Shown here: piece by piece, positions 10,188 through 17,450 of the stretch
Numbering within the stretch: the first letter of the stretch is position 1
Layout: every line of letters starts with the position of its first letter
Assembly: GCA_034002365.1 (NCBI GenBank)
Contig: JAVFAR010000036.1
Coordinates: forward strand, 1 to 24,022
Length of the DNA stretch: 24,022 bases
Reading direction: 5' to 3'
DNA from: Trichloromonas sp034002365
GTDB taxonomy: Bacteria > Desulfobacterota > Desulfuromonadia > Desulfuromonadales > Trichloromonadaceae
Made by a program: the position numbers and the translations under genes
The notes under the pieces: model-generated
The model's input: the letters and a program-made list of their open reading frames with translations, nothing else
Database searches by the model: none
Told to the model about the DNA's origin: nothing

Positions 10188-10232
10188 TTGAATTAAGTAT
10201 TTTCGCGCCGAACAGGCTCGGCAAGCCGGGTT

Positions 10233-10261
10233 TTGTTAACATATCCGCATGGGTCTGTCAA
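10233..10261 (-). promoter_or_regulatory. Promoter of the riboswitch-aminotransferase unit
   Basis: On the minus strand, consensus TTGACA (10261-10256) and TAACAA (10238-10233) are 17 bases apart. Transcription would start near 10226, about 40 bases before the aptamer. Confidence 0.75.
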
Positions 10262-10273
10262 GGTATTCCCTCG

Positions 10274-10302
10274 TTGACTTTCCCCGGTCTGAAGGTTAGG
10301 AT
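10274..10302 (+). promoter_or_regulatory. Promoter of the PhnD-like mosaic gene
   Basis: TTGACT (10274-10279) and TAGGAT (10297-10302) are 17 bases apart. It is divergent from the aminotransferase promoter, and the two -35 boxes are only 12 bases apart, so the promoters could share a regulator or compete. Confidence 0.65.
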
Positions 10303-10364
10303 GTGAGGGTTTTCAATGGGTTCCCCGTCTGTTTGCTCTTATTCCCGGGAGGATTGCAAAGCGT

Positions 10365-12500
10365 ATGCGGCTGCCGACGAAATTGCTGCTGATGACTCTG
10401 GCCGGACTCCTGTTCATGCCCTTTGCGGCCCACGCGGAGCTGGTTCTGGGTGCCTGTCCCCAATCGACGTCCCTGCTCAAATCCGTACCCCAGGCGCAAC
10501 GCCTTGCCGCCTATCTGGAGCACCGCCTGGAGGAATCCGTCGCCGTGCGCATCTTCTTCGCGGAAGAGGAACTGCGGACCGCTCTCATCAGCGGCGCGGT
10601 GGTCGATCTGGCGGTGCTGACGGACGCCGGCGCGGAAACGGCGAAGGGTGTCCGTGTGCTGGCCCGGCCGACGTCTCGCGCCGAGGTTGCCGCAACGGGA
10701 ACCCTGGTGGCGCGCGCCGGCCTGGAGGACGCCCTTGTTCAGCGCTTGGCCGAAGTCCTTGCCGGTATGGAACAGGATGAAGGGGGGCGTGCGCTCCTTT
10801 ACGACCTGGGGCTGCAGAGTCTGGGCGCCGGCGCCTCCGGTGGCACGCCGGCGCCCAGGGCGAAGATCCTCACATCCCCGGCGGCTCCCGCCGGGGGGGC
10901 GCTCCCCGTTTCCGGCGAGGGCAAGGCCCTGGTGCTCGGCGCCCTGGCTGCGGATGTCGCCGCGGCCGAGGCCTTTGCCCGGGATTTCGGTCCACGTCTC
11001 GGAATGCCGGTGCGGGTCCGGTCCTTTCCGGCCCAGGATGAGCTGTTGCAATGGGTGGGCCGCTATCGCACGATCGATCTGGCCTTCCTGCCCGAGTCCG
11101 CCGCCCGGCAGGCGCTTTCGGCTCAGGTTCTGCGCCTCGCCCGCAGTGCCGAGGTGCCCGGCCTCCAGTTCCCGGCGGAAAGTCTGCTGGTGGCTCGGCC
11201 CGGGCTTTCCTCCCGGCAACTGAGCGCCGTGCGTCAGGCCCTGGCGGGGGGGGCGGTGGCCCAGCGCCCCGCTCCCGCCGTTTCTCGCCCGGTGATGAAA
11301 ACGTCTCCTTCGCCGCCGGCGCCGGTTGTCCTCCCGCCGCCGGCGCGGGGGGGGCGTACCGTCGGCCGGGTTGCTTCCTCTCTGACTTTAGGCAGCGTGC
11401 CCGGCGTGCTCTTCCGCGACGAAGGCCAGGCCCGGGAGTTCGCCCGGCTTCTCGGCAACCGTCTCGGGATGCCGGTGAATGCCCGCTCCTTCCCCGATCA
11501 GCAGACCCTTCAGCAGTGGCTGTCGCGCCACCGCATGATCGACATCGGTGTGCTCGAAGCGGGCTTCCTGCGCCGTCAACCCGCCGGCAGCGCTTTGCCC
11601 TTGCTCCCCGCCGGCGCCTTTGGCGGGGGGGAAGTCAGCCTGGTCGCCCGCCAGGGCCTTTCTTCCGCGACCCTGCAACGCCTGCGCGACGGCTTGAATC
11701 AGCTGGTTGACGATCCGGAAACGGCGCGTCTGCTCGGTGGCGGCGCCGTTTCCCCACCGCCGCCGCGCACGGCCGCGCTTCCGGCATCGCCCCCGCCTCG
11801 GGTTGAAATGCCCGCTCCCGCGCCCCCGCCGGTTGCCGCCAAACCCCCCGCACCTGCTCCGACTCCCCGTCCCGTTCCGGTACGGCCTGCGCCGGTTCCT
11901 CCCGCGCCGGCGGTCAAGGCGCCTCCGCCGCCCCCCGCGCCGCTTCCGCAACCCCCGGTGGTCAAGACCGAACCGGTTCCGCCGCCCCCGGCTCCGGCGC
12001 CCAAGCCGAAGCCGGAACCGACGGTGGCGAAGAAGGCCGCCGAGCCCGCGTTGCATCTGGGCATGCCCGGTGAGCGCGACGAAGTCTATCTGGTGCCTTT
12101 CACCACGGTGATGGTTCCCGATGCCGTGGTTGAGACGATTTTCGACCGTTTTGTCGAGGCGATGAACGCCGACGGGTTGGCGGAGCGCTATAACTTCGTC
12201 ATCCTCAAGGGCGGGCTCGATTCGGTGGACAGCGACTGGCGCCGCGATCATGATTATGTGACCGGAGAGGTTTTCGGTTATGTGGAGGAGTCGGGCTGCT
12301 GCTCCACCGATATCCGCGCCAAGTCGCGGGTCTTCTTCCATCGCGCCGGCAGCGATGCTCCGGTGCTGCGGCACGAGTATCCGGTCAAGACCTTCTTCGA
12401 TCACGATTATTCGACTATCGACAAGGAGCGCCGCAAACTGGCCGAGCGCATCGCCGACGAACTGGCCGCCAAGGTGCGTGTGGCCCTGAGCGGGTCCTGA
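10365..12500 (+). CDS. Secreted mosaic protein: three PhnD-like repeats, Pro-rich linker, unknown C-terminal domain
   Basis: A 711-residue exported protein that I do not recognise as a whole. A Sec signal peptide covers 1-24 (cleavage after AHA). Three related modules follow: about 25-155 (LVLGACPQ), 187-297 (LVLGALAA) and 338-460 (LTLGSVPG). Modules two and three share RLGMPV, RSFP, a LQQWL-like helix, a hydrophobic strand starting ID, and LVAR-GLSS. The order resembles half of a phosphate/phosphonate-binding (PhnD-like) periplasmic protein, but each module is too short for a full two-lobed fold. Residues 463-555 are a Pro/Ala-rich spacer, probably spanning the periplasm or peptidoglycan. 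Residues 572-709 form a compact C-terminal domain with a Cys pair (GCCS). No transporter genes are adjacent. AGGA lies 12 bases before ATG 10365. Function is unknown; sensing or envelope scaffolding is possible. Confidence 0.85.
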   Translation: MRLPTKLLLMTLAGLLFMPFAAHAELVLGACPQSTSLLKSVPQAQRLAAYLEHRLEESVAVRIFFAEEELRTALISGAVVDLAVLTDAGAETAKGVRVLARPTSRAEVAATGTLVARAGLEDALVQRLAEVLAGMEQDEGGRALLYDLGLQSLGAGASGGTPAPRAKILTSPAAPAGGALPVSGEGKALVLGALAADVAAAEAFARDFGPRLGMPVRVRSFPAQDELLQWVGRYRTIDLAFLPESAARQALSAQVLRLARSAEVPGLQFPAESLLVARPGLSSRQLSAVRQALAGGAVAQRPAPAVSRPVMKTSPSPPAPVVLPPPARGGRTVGRVASSLTLGSVPGVLFRDEGQAREFARLLGNRLGMPVNARSFPDQQTLQQWLSRHRMIDIGVLEAGFLRRQPAGSALPLLPAGAFGGGEVSLVARQGLSSATLQRLRDGLNQLVDDPETARLLGGGAVSPPPPRTAALPASPPPRVEMPAPAPPPVAAKPPAPAPTPRPVPVRPAPVPPAPAVKAPPPPPAPLPQPPVVKTEPVPPPPAPAPKPKPEPTVAKKAAEPALHLGMPGERDEVYLVPFTTVMVPDAVVETIFDRFVEAMNADGLAERYNFVILKGGLDSVDSDWRRDHDYVTGEVFGYVEESGCCSTDIRAKSRVFFHRAGSDAPVLRHEYPVKTFFDHDYSTIDKERRKLAERIADELAAKVRVALSGS

Positions 12501-12518
12501 TCTCCCGCCGATTTTTTT
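12488..12518 (+). terminator. Intrinsic terminator overlapping the stop of the mosaic gene
   Basis: GCGGG (12490-12494) and CCCGC (12504-12508) form a short GC stem spanning the TGA stop, with seven T's at 12512-12518. It separates this gene from the groESL promoter that begins at 12529. Confidence 0.65.
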
Positions 12519-12528
12519 CAGATTCCCC

Positions 12529-12556
12529 TTGACATTCCCCCTCCCCTGACTATATT
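12529..12556 (+). promoter_or_regulatory. groESL promoter, sigma70 type
   Basis: Consensus TTGACA (12529-12534) and TATATT (12551-12556) are separated by 16 bases. Transcription would start around 12563, at the left edge of the CIRCE operator. Confidence 0.88.
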
Positions 12557-12561
12557 TACCC

Positions 12562-12600
12562 CTGCTGTTAGCACTCGCTTCCGCTGAGTGCTAACAGCAG
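12562..12600 (+). promoter_or_regulatory. CIRCE operator (HrcA site) with extended arms
   Basis: The perfect CIRCE core is TTAGCACTC, nine bases, then GAGTGCTAA, at 12568-12594. The dyad continues outward with CTGCTG and CAGCAG, giving perfect 15-base arms. HrcA represses groESL by binding CIRCE and releases on heat shock. The site covers the predicted transcription start. The hrcA gene is not in this window. Confidence 0.97.
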
Positions 12601-12730
12601 GGTCCCCCAAGAGGTCAGAGCCGCCGCGGTTCCAACGGTATCACGGTATCAGACGTCTTTTTTATTTTCCGCTTTCTATCGGGAACCTCCCGAGAACTTT
12701 ATCCAACAGGTCAGAAAGGAGAGTAAGTAC

Positions 12731-13021
12731 ATGAACATCAGACCGCTTCAGGACCGTCTCATCGTCAAGCGCATCGAAGAGGAAACCAAAACCCCCGGGG
12801 GCCTGATTATCCCCGACACCGCCAAGGAAAAGCCGCAGATGGGTGAAATCGTCGCTGCCGGCAACGGCAAGAAGACCGATGACGGCAAGGTGCTGCCCCT
12901 GGACGTGAAAGTCGGCGACAAGGTGCTGTTCGGTAAGTACGCCGGCACCGAGATCAAGGTGGAAGGCAAGGAATACCTCATGATGCGCGAGGACGACATC
13001 CTCGGCGTCGTGGAAAAGTAA
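12731..13021 (+). CDS. groES: Co-chaperonin GroES
   Basis: The 96-residue 10-kDa co-chaperonin that caps GroEL in the cytoplasm. It has the canonical start NIRPLQDRLIVKR, the mobile loop EETKTPGGLIIPDTA (about 17-31) that docks on GroEL, the GNGKKTDDGK roof segment, and the closing VGDKVLFGKYAGTEIK and MMREDDILGVVE strands. A strong AAGGAGAG ribosome site lies before ATG 12731. It leads the bicistronic heat-shock operon, 44 bases ahead of groEL, under the CIRCE-controlled promoter. The leader between CIRCE and the start is about 130 bases and shows only a short tandem repeat of ACGGTATC at 12635-12650. Confidence 0.99.
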   Translation: MNIRPLQDRLIVKRIEEETKTPGGLIIPDTAKEKPQMGEIVAAGNGKKTDDGKVLPLDVKVGDKVLFGKYAGTEIKVEGKEYLMMREDDILGVVEK

Positions 13022-13065
13022 TTCGCACCCCATCCATTAATTCATGACAAGGAGATAGCAGAGAT

Positions 13066-14700
13066 ATGGCAGCGAAAGAAATCAAATTTTCCCAGGACGC
13101 CCGCAACAGCATCCTCAAGGGGGTCAACCTGCTGGCCGAAGCCGTCAAGGCCACCCTCGGTCCCAAGGGCCGCAACGTCGTCATCGACAAGTCCTTCGGC
13201 GCGCCCCTGATCACCAAGGACGGCGTCACCGTCGCCAAGGAAATCGAACTGGAAGACCGCTTTGAGAACATGGGCGCCCAGCTGGTCAAGGAAGTCGCTT
13301 CCAAGACCTCGGACGTCGCCGGCGACGGCACCACCACCGCCACCGTCCTGGCCCAGGCCATCTACCGTGAAGGCGTCAAGCTGGTTTCCGCCGGTCACAA
13401 CCCGATGGAGATCAAGCGCGGCATCGACAAGGCTGTGGAAGCGGCCGTGGCCAGCCTGAAAGAGCTGTCCAAGCCGATCAAGGATCACAAGGAAATCGCC
13501 CAGGTCGGCACCATTTCGGCCAACAGCGACGCCACCATCGGCAACATTCTCGCCGAAGCCATGGAGAAGGTCGGCAAGGAAGGGGTCATCACCGTCGAGG
13601 AAGCCAAGTCGATGGAAACCACCCTGGAGACCGTGGAAGGGATGCAGTTCGACCGCGGCTACCTCTCCCCCTACTTCATCTCCGATCCGGACCGTATGGA
13701 AGCCGTCATCGAAAACGGCCTGATCCTCATCTACGACAAGAAGATCAGCAACATGCGCGATCTGCTGCCGGTTCTTGAGCCGGTCGCCAAACAGGGCCGC
13801 CCGCTGCTGATCATTTCCGAGGACGTCGAAGGCGAAGCCCTGGCCACCCTGGTCGTCAACAAGCTGCGCGGCACCCTCAACATCGCCGCCGTCAAGGCTC
13901 CCGGTTTCGGTGACCGCCGTAAGGCCATGCTCGAAGACATCGCCGTTCTCACCGGCGGCACCGTGATCTCCGAGGACATGGGCCACAAGCTGGAGAACGC
14001 CACCCTCGACATGCTCGGCACCGCCAAGCGCATCGTGGTGGACAAGGACAACACCACCATCATCGACGGCGCCGGCGACGAAGCCGCCATCGCCGCCCGG
14101 GTCAAGGCGATCCGCGCCCAGATCGAGGAAACCACCAGCGACTACGACCGTGAGAAGCTCCAGGAGCGTCTCGCCAAGCTGGTCGGCGGGGTCGCCGTGG
14201 TCAAGGTCGGCGCCGCCACCGAGACCGAAATGAAAGAGAAGAAAGCCCGCGTCGAAGACGCCCTGCACGCCACCCGCGCGGCCGTGGAAGAAGGCATCGT
14301 CCCTGGCGGCGGCGTCGCTCTGATCCGTGCCATCGCGGCGGTCAAGAAACTTGAGCTGGAAGGCGAGCAGAAGTTCGGCGTCAATATCGTCAAGCGCGCC
14401 CTCGAGGAGCCGCTGCGCCAGATCGCTGCTAACGCCGGTCTGGAAGGCTCCATCGTGGTCAACGAAGTCATGAAGAAAGACGGCGCCTACGGCCTCAACG
14501 CCGCCACCGACGAGTACTGCGACATGATTCAGGCGGGCATCATCGACCCGACCAAGGTCACCCGCAGCGCCCTGCAGAACGCCGCTTCCGTGGCCGGCCT
14601 GATGCTGACCACCGAGGCCGCCATCGCCGACGCGCCGCGTAAAGAAGAGTCGATGCCCGCCATGCCCGGCGGCATGGGCGGCATGGGCGGGATGATGTAG
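13066..14700 (+). CDS. groEL: Chaperonin GroEL
   Basis: The 544-residue 60-kDa chaperonin that forms the ATP-driven double-ring folding chamber with GroES. The nucleotide site is intact: LGPKGRNVV near residue 32, D52 in KDGVTVAK, and D87 in GDGTTTATV. The apical-domain IVLIYDKKISNM-like region and the equatorial AAVEEGIVPGGGVAL are in place. The C-terminus ends with the typical flexible Gly-Gly-Met repeats (MPGGMGGMGGMM). The length is standard. It is the second gene of the CIRCE-regulated operon and is closed by a strong terminator. GGAG lies upstream of ATG 13066. Confidence 0.99.
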   Translation: MAAKEIKFSQDARNSILKGVNLLAEAVKATLGPKGRNVVIDKSFGAPLITKDGVTVAKEIELEDRFENMGAQLVKEVASKTSDVAGDGTTTATVLAQAIYREGVKLVSAGHNPMEIKRGIDKAVEAAVASLKELSKPIKDHKEIAQVGTISANSDATIGNILAEAMEKVGKEGVITVEEAKSMETTLETVEGMQFDRGYLSPYFISDPDRMEAVIENGLILIYDKKISNMRDLLPVLEPVAKQGRPLLIISEDVEGEALATLVVNKLRGTLNIAAVKAPGFGDRRKAMLEDIAVLTGGTVISEDMGHKLENATLDMLGTAKRIVVDKDNTTIIDGAGDEAAIAARVKAIRAQIEETTSDYDREKLQERLAKLVGGVAVVKVGAATETEMKEKKARVEDALHATRAAVEEGIVPGGGVALIRAIAAVKKLELEGEQKFGVNIVKRALEEPLRQIAANAGLEGSIVVNEVMKKDGAYGLNAATDEYCDMIQAGIIDPTKVTRSALQNAASVAGLMLTTEAAIADAPRKEESMPAMPGGMGGMGGMM

Positions 14701-14724
14701 TGCGATTCCCCCCCAGGCTGAAGT

Positions 14725-14768
14725 AAAAACGCCCCCCGTTCCTTCGTTGGAGCGGGGGGCGTTTTTTT
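14725..14768. terminator. Strong intrinsic terminator after groEL
   Basis: AAAAACGCCCCCCG and CGGGGGGCGTTTTTTT form a long GC-rich stem with a short TTCG-containing loop and a seven-T tail. The A-run on the left makes it able to end the convergent minus-strand cytochrome relic too, which stops at 14779. Confidence 0.95.
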
Positions 14769-14778
14769 ATGGGGAAGG

Positions 14779-15120
14779 TCAGGATGCGCGGCTATGGCAG
14801 CCGTTGCAGGCGGTCGGCCCGCCTTCTTTCCGGTGGCAGTCCTTGCCGATCTTGTGGAAAAGGTCGCGCCCCTGAGGCGGATCTTTGCCCAGTTCATGGG
14901 GTTCACCCGTGGCACGGGCCGGACTCGACCCCCTTGTGATGGCAGACTTCGCAGCTTTGCGCCCGCTCCTGATGCAACTTGTTGGGGAAGGGGACGGTGC
15001 CCATGCGCGGCGCGGGCAGGTCGATCCGTTCAGGGCCCTCGGCCAGGAGAAGGAGACCGGGGAGGCGGCCAGCGCCAAAAGGCCGAGCAAAACCATCGTC
15101 AAAGATTTCGCGATTGTCAG
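14779..15120 (-). pseudogene. Decayed multiheme c-type cytochrome (PpcA/cytochrome c7-like)
   Basis: The intact product can only be read by joining two frames. CTG 15118-15120, six bases after AGGAG, begins a Sec signal peptide (LTIAKSLTMVLLGLLALAAS). The frame then has to shift near 15045-15065 to read AEGPERIDLPAPRMGTVPFP and NKLHQERAQSCEVCHHKG. It shifts back at 14906-14908, where an extra G leads to TGA, to read EPHELGKDPPQGRDLFHK and ending TACNGCHSRAS. CEVCH and CNGCH are complete heme sites. SGPCH and GKDCH each lack the first Cys by what could be one base (TCC for TGC, GGC for TGC). The start codon is CTG. The FP-K-HQ region matches periplasmic triheme cytochromes that carry electrons in Geobacter. 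Several independent lesions make a true pseudogene likelier than sequencing error. The promoter is still intact. Confidence 0.8.
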
Positions 15121-15176
15121 GGGCTTCTCCTTTCCATGGGTGAGGTGTCGGCGAGTTATTTACGATTCTGTCTATA

Positions 15177-15205
15177 AAGATAATGAAATTATCGCAAATA
15201 GTCAA
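15177..15205 (-). promoter_or_regulatory. Promoter of the cytochrome relic with a Fur-box-like dyad
   Basis: On the minus strand TTGACT (15205-15200) and TATCTT (15182-15177) are 17 bases apart. The palindrome GATAAT-GAA-ATTATC at 15179-15193 overlaps the -10 region and matches the GATAAT/ATTATC hexamers of a Fur box. Iron control is inferred from this resemblance. Confidence 0.65.
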
Positions 15206-15266
15206 ACGGTGTTCTACTAAAGAGATCATGATTAACACGCCGGTTTTCTTTCCCGCCGGACGGGAT

Positions 15267-15272
15267 TATACT
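15267..15272 (+). promoter_or_regulatory. Possible -10 box of the molybdopterin oxidoreductase gene
   Basis: TATACT lies 50 bases before the ATG at 15323. A -35 box 17 bases upstream would be the poor match TTTTCT (15244-15249), so this assignment is tentative. Confidence 0.4.
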
Positions 15273-15322
15273 ATGTCGGCTTCTTGCCTCTTGATCCGCT
15301 CTCTTCGGTGAAAGGCCGACAC

Positions 15323-17326
15323 ATGCCCAGGGAAATCAAGCGTTCCGTCTGTCCCTACGATTGTCCCGACGCCTGCGGTCTGCTGGTCGCGGTGGAAGCG
15401 GGCCGGGCCGTCAAGGTTTCCGGCGACCCGCAGCATCCCCAAACGCGCGGCTTTCTCTGCCCGAAGATGAACCGTTACCAGGAAACGGTCCATTCCCCGC
15501 GCCGTCTGACCACGCCTTTGCTGCGCGTCGGCGCCAAGGGACGGGGGGAATTCATCGCGATCGGCTGGGATGAGGCCATCGAGCGCATCGCCGGACGCTG
15601 GCGGGTCATCATCGACGAGTCCGGGGCCGAGGCGATTCTGCCCTATTCCTATGGCGGGACCTTGGGGCTGATCCAGCGCAACGCCGGCTATCCCTTCTTC
15701 CACCGCCTCGGTGCTTCGCGCCTGGCGCGCACCATCTGCTCCCCGGCCAAGGAGGCCGGCTGGAAAGCGGTGATGGGCGCGACCCCGGCGCCCCCTCCCG
15801 ATACGGTGGCGGAGAGCGATCTGGTGATCCTCTGGGGGATCGACGCACTGGCGACCAATATCCATTTTCTTCACGGCGTCCGTCAGGCAAAAAAGCGCGG
15901 GGCGAAGGTCTGGGTCATCGACACCTACCGAACAGCCACCGCCGAGCTGGCCGATCAGGTCTTTCTCGTCAAGCCGGGGCACGACGGCGCCCTGGCCCTG
16001 GGGCTGATGCACCTGCTGGCGCGGGAAAATCTGGTCGACCGGGCATTCATCGAGCGTTCGGTACAGGGGTTCGGCGAACTGGAGCGGGCGGTGCTCCCCG
16101 ACTATCCACCGGAGCGGGTGAGCGCACTGACCGGTCTTTCCGCCGCCACCCTGACGGCCATGGCTCAGGAGTTCGGAACCGCCCGCGCCCTCTTCATCCG
16201 CCTTGGCGGCGGCCTCTGCCGCTACGGCAACGGCGCCATGACGGCGCGCTGCATCGTCGCCCTGCCGGCGCTGGTCGGCGCCTGGGACAAGCCCGGCGGC
16301 GGCTGTCTGGGCGGCACCAGCACCGGCGGCGTCTGCGCCATGAAGGAGGTGCTGCGCGAGGATTTCATGGCGAAGACGACTCGGGTCGTCAACATGAACC
16401 GCCTCGGCGAGGCCCTTAACGAACTGCGCGATCCGCCGGTGCGCAGTCTCTACGTCTATCATTCCAACCCGGCGGCGGTAGCCCCCGACCAGAACCGGGT
16501 GTTGCAGGGTCTGGCGCGAGAGGATCTCTTCACCGTCGTCCACGAACGCTTTCTCACCGACACCGCCCGTTATGCCGACATTGTTCTGCCTGCCACCAGT
16601 TCCCTGGAACACGGCGATCTCTACCGCTCCTACGGGACCTGCTGCATCCAGCGGACGCGGGCGGCGATCCCGCCGGTGGGACAGAGCAAGTCCAACCGGG
16701 AAGTCTTCGCCCTGCCCGCCGAGGCCATGGATTTCGGCGACCCCTTCTTCCGCCAGAGCGCCGATGATCTCATCGACCGCCTGCTTGCCCTTCCGCACCC
16801 GATGCGAGACGGGATCGATCTCGCCGCCCTGGCTTCGGGGAAGGCGGTGGAGCTGCGGATGCCGCCGGGGCCGCCCGTCTACGCTACTCCCTCGGGCAAG
16901 ATCGAGCTGCACAATCCGGCCCAGCCCCGGCCGCTGCCGGTCTTTCTTCCCCCGCACGGCGGCGATCTGCCCCTGTGCCTGATGACCGCCCCCTCCCGTC
17001 ATGCCCTCAACTCGACCTTTTACGAGCGCGACGAATTGCGCGCCCGTCAGGGAGGGATGTTGCTGCGGATGAACCCCGCCGGCGCCGCCGCGCGGGGATT
17101 GCTGGACGAGGCGGAGGTGGTCGCTTACAACGAGTTGGGGGAGGTGTCTTTTGTCCTGAAAATCGACGGGGCGGTTCCGCCGGGGTTAGTGGTGGCGGCG
17201 GGGGTCTGGTGGCGGGAGTTCGCGCCCGGGGAGCGCACGGTCAACGCCCTTACCTCCCAGCGCCTCACCGACCAGGGGGAGGGGAGTACCTTCTGCGACA
17301 ACCGGGTGGAGGTGCGTCCGTCCTGA
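15323..17326 (+). CDS. Molybdopterin oxidoreductase (DMSO reductase superfamily), lone catalytic subunit
   Basis: A 667-residue bis-MGD molybdo/tungsto enzyme of the formate dehydrogenase/DMSO reductase superfamily. The N-terminal [4Fe-4S] motif is C10-x3-C14-x3-C18-x27-C46 (CPYDCPDAC, GFLC). TICSPAKEAG at about 140-150 marks the region of the metal ligand. WGIDALATN, VYHSNPAAVAPDQ, and ADIVLPATSSLEHGD in the middle domains and a C-terminal MGD-binding domain with NPAGAAARGLLD follow. There is no Tat or Sec signal, so it is cytoplasmic. No iron-sulfur or membrane partner subunit is adjacent, and the substrate is unknown. An in-frame earlier start at 15284 exists, but ATG 15323 is preferred because AAAGG lies seven bases upstream and the iron-sulfur motif follows directly, as in relatives. 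Confidence 0.93.
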   Translation: MPREIKRSVCPYDCPDACGLLVAVEAGRAVKVSGDPQHPQTRGFLCPKMNRYQETVHSPRRLTTPLLRVGAKGRGEFIAIGWDEAIERIAGRWRVIIDESGAEAILPYSYGGTLGLIQRNAGYPFFHRLGASRLARTICSPAKEAGWKAVMGATPAPPPDTVAESDLVILWGIDALATNIHFLHGVRQAKKRGAKVWVIDTYRTATAELADQVFLVKPGHDGALALGLMHLLARENLVDRAFIERSVQGFGELERAVLPDYPPERVSALTGLSAATLTAMAQEFGTARALFIRLGGGLCRYGNGAMTARCIVALPALVGAWDKPGGGCLGGTSTGGVCAMKEVLREDFMAKTTRVVNMNRLGEALNELRDPPVRSLYVYHSNPAAVAPDQNRVLQGLAREDLFTVVHERFLTDTARYADIVLPATSSLEHGDLYRSYGTCCIQRTRAAIPPVGQSKSNREVFALPAEAMDFGDPFFRQSADDLIDRLLALPHPMRDGIDLAALASGKAVELRMPPGPPVYATPSGKIELHNPAQPRPLPVFLPPHGGDLPLCLMTAPSRHALNSTFYERDELRARQGGMLLRMNPAGAAARGLLDEAEVVAYNELGEVSFVLKIDGAVPPGLVVAAGVWWREFAPGERTVNALTSQRLTDQGEGSTFCDNRVEVRPS

Positions 17327-17367
17327 GCATCGCTGCCGGGAAAAGCAGGAAGTTTCCGGCCCTCGGG

Positions 17368-17396
17368 TTGACATCGGCGGAGGCCGTGCTTATCTT
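17368..17396 (+). promoter_or_regulatory. htpG promoter
   Basis: TTGACA (17368-17373) and TATCTT (17391-17396) are 17 bases apart, 55 bases before the htpG start. No CIRCE element and no sigma32-type CTTGAA...CCCAT pattern is seen here. Confidence 0.75.
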
Positions 17397-17450
17397 GGGC
17401 GCCGGATCCGCTCATTCACCTTATTCATCCCCACAGGAGGCAGCGACATA

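Noticed and set aside
11760..12030. CCG/GCC-rich low-complexity stretch as a possible repeat array or CRISPR
   Set aside because: It encodes an in-frame proline/alanine-rich linker, with no regular repeat-spacer structure.
12635..12650. Tandem ACGGTATC repeat in the groES leader as a regulatory site
   Set aside because: Only two 8-base copies without a dyad; nothing further supports a function.
9940..13658. Possible avoidance of CCGCGG by a genome carrying an Eco29kI-type enzyme
   Set aside because: Several CCGCGG sites are present in ordinary genes (for example 9940, 12624, 13653), so avoidance is not evident.
13042..14268. 408-residue minus-strand open frame across groEL
   Set aside because: Shadow of the strongly conserved groEL reading frame.
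14903..15238. 111-residue minus-strand frame read as an independent gene
   Set aside because: Only its middle (AEGPERID to CEVCHHKG) is cytochrome-like. Its upstream part overlaps the promoter and has no signal peptide, so it is one segment of the frameshifted pseudogene.
15266..17002. 578-residue minus-strand open frame across the molybdopterin oxidoreductase
   Set aside because: Antisense to a gene with clear iron-sulfur and MGD-domain motifs; no motif of its own.
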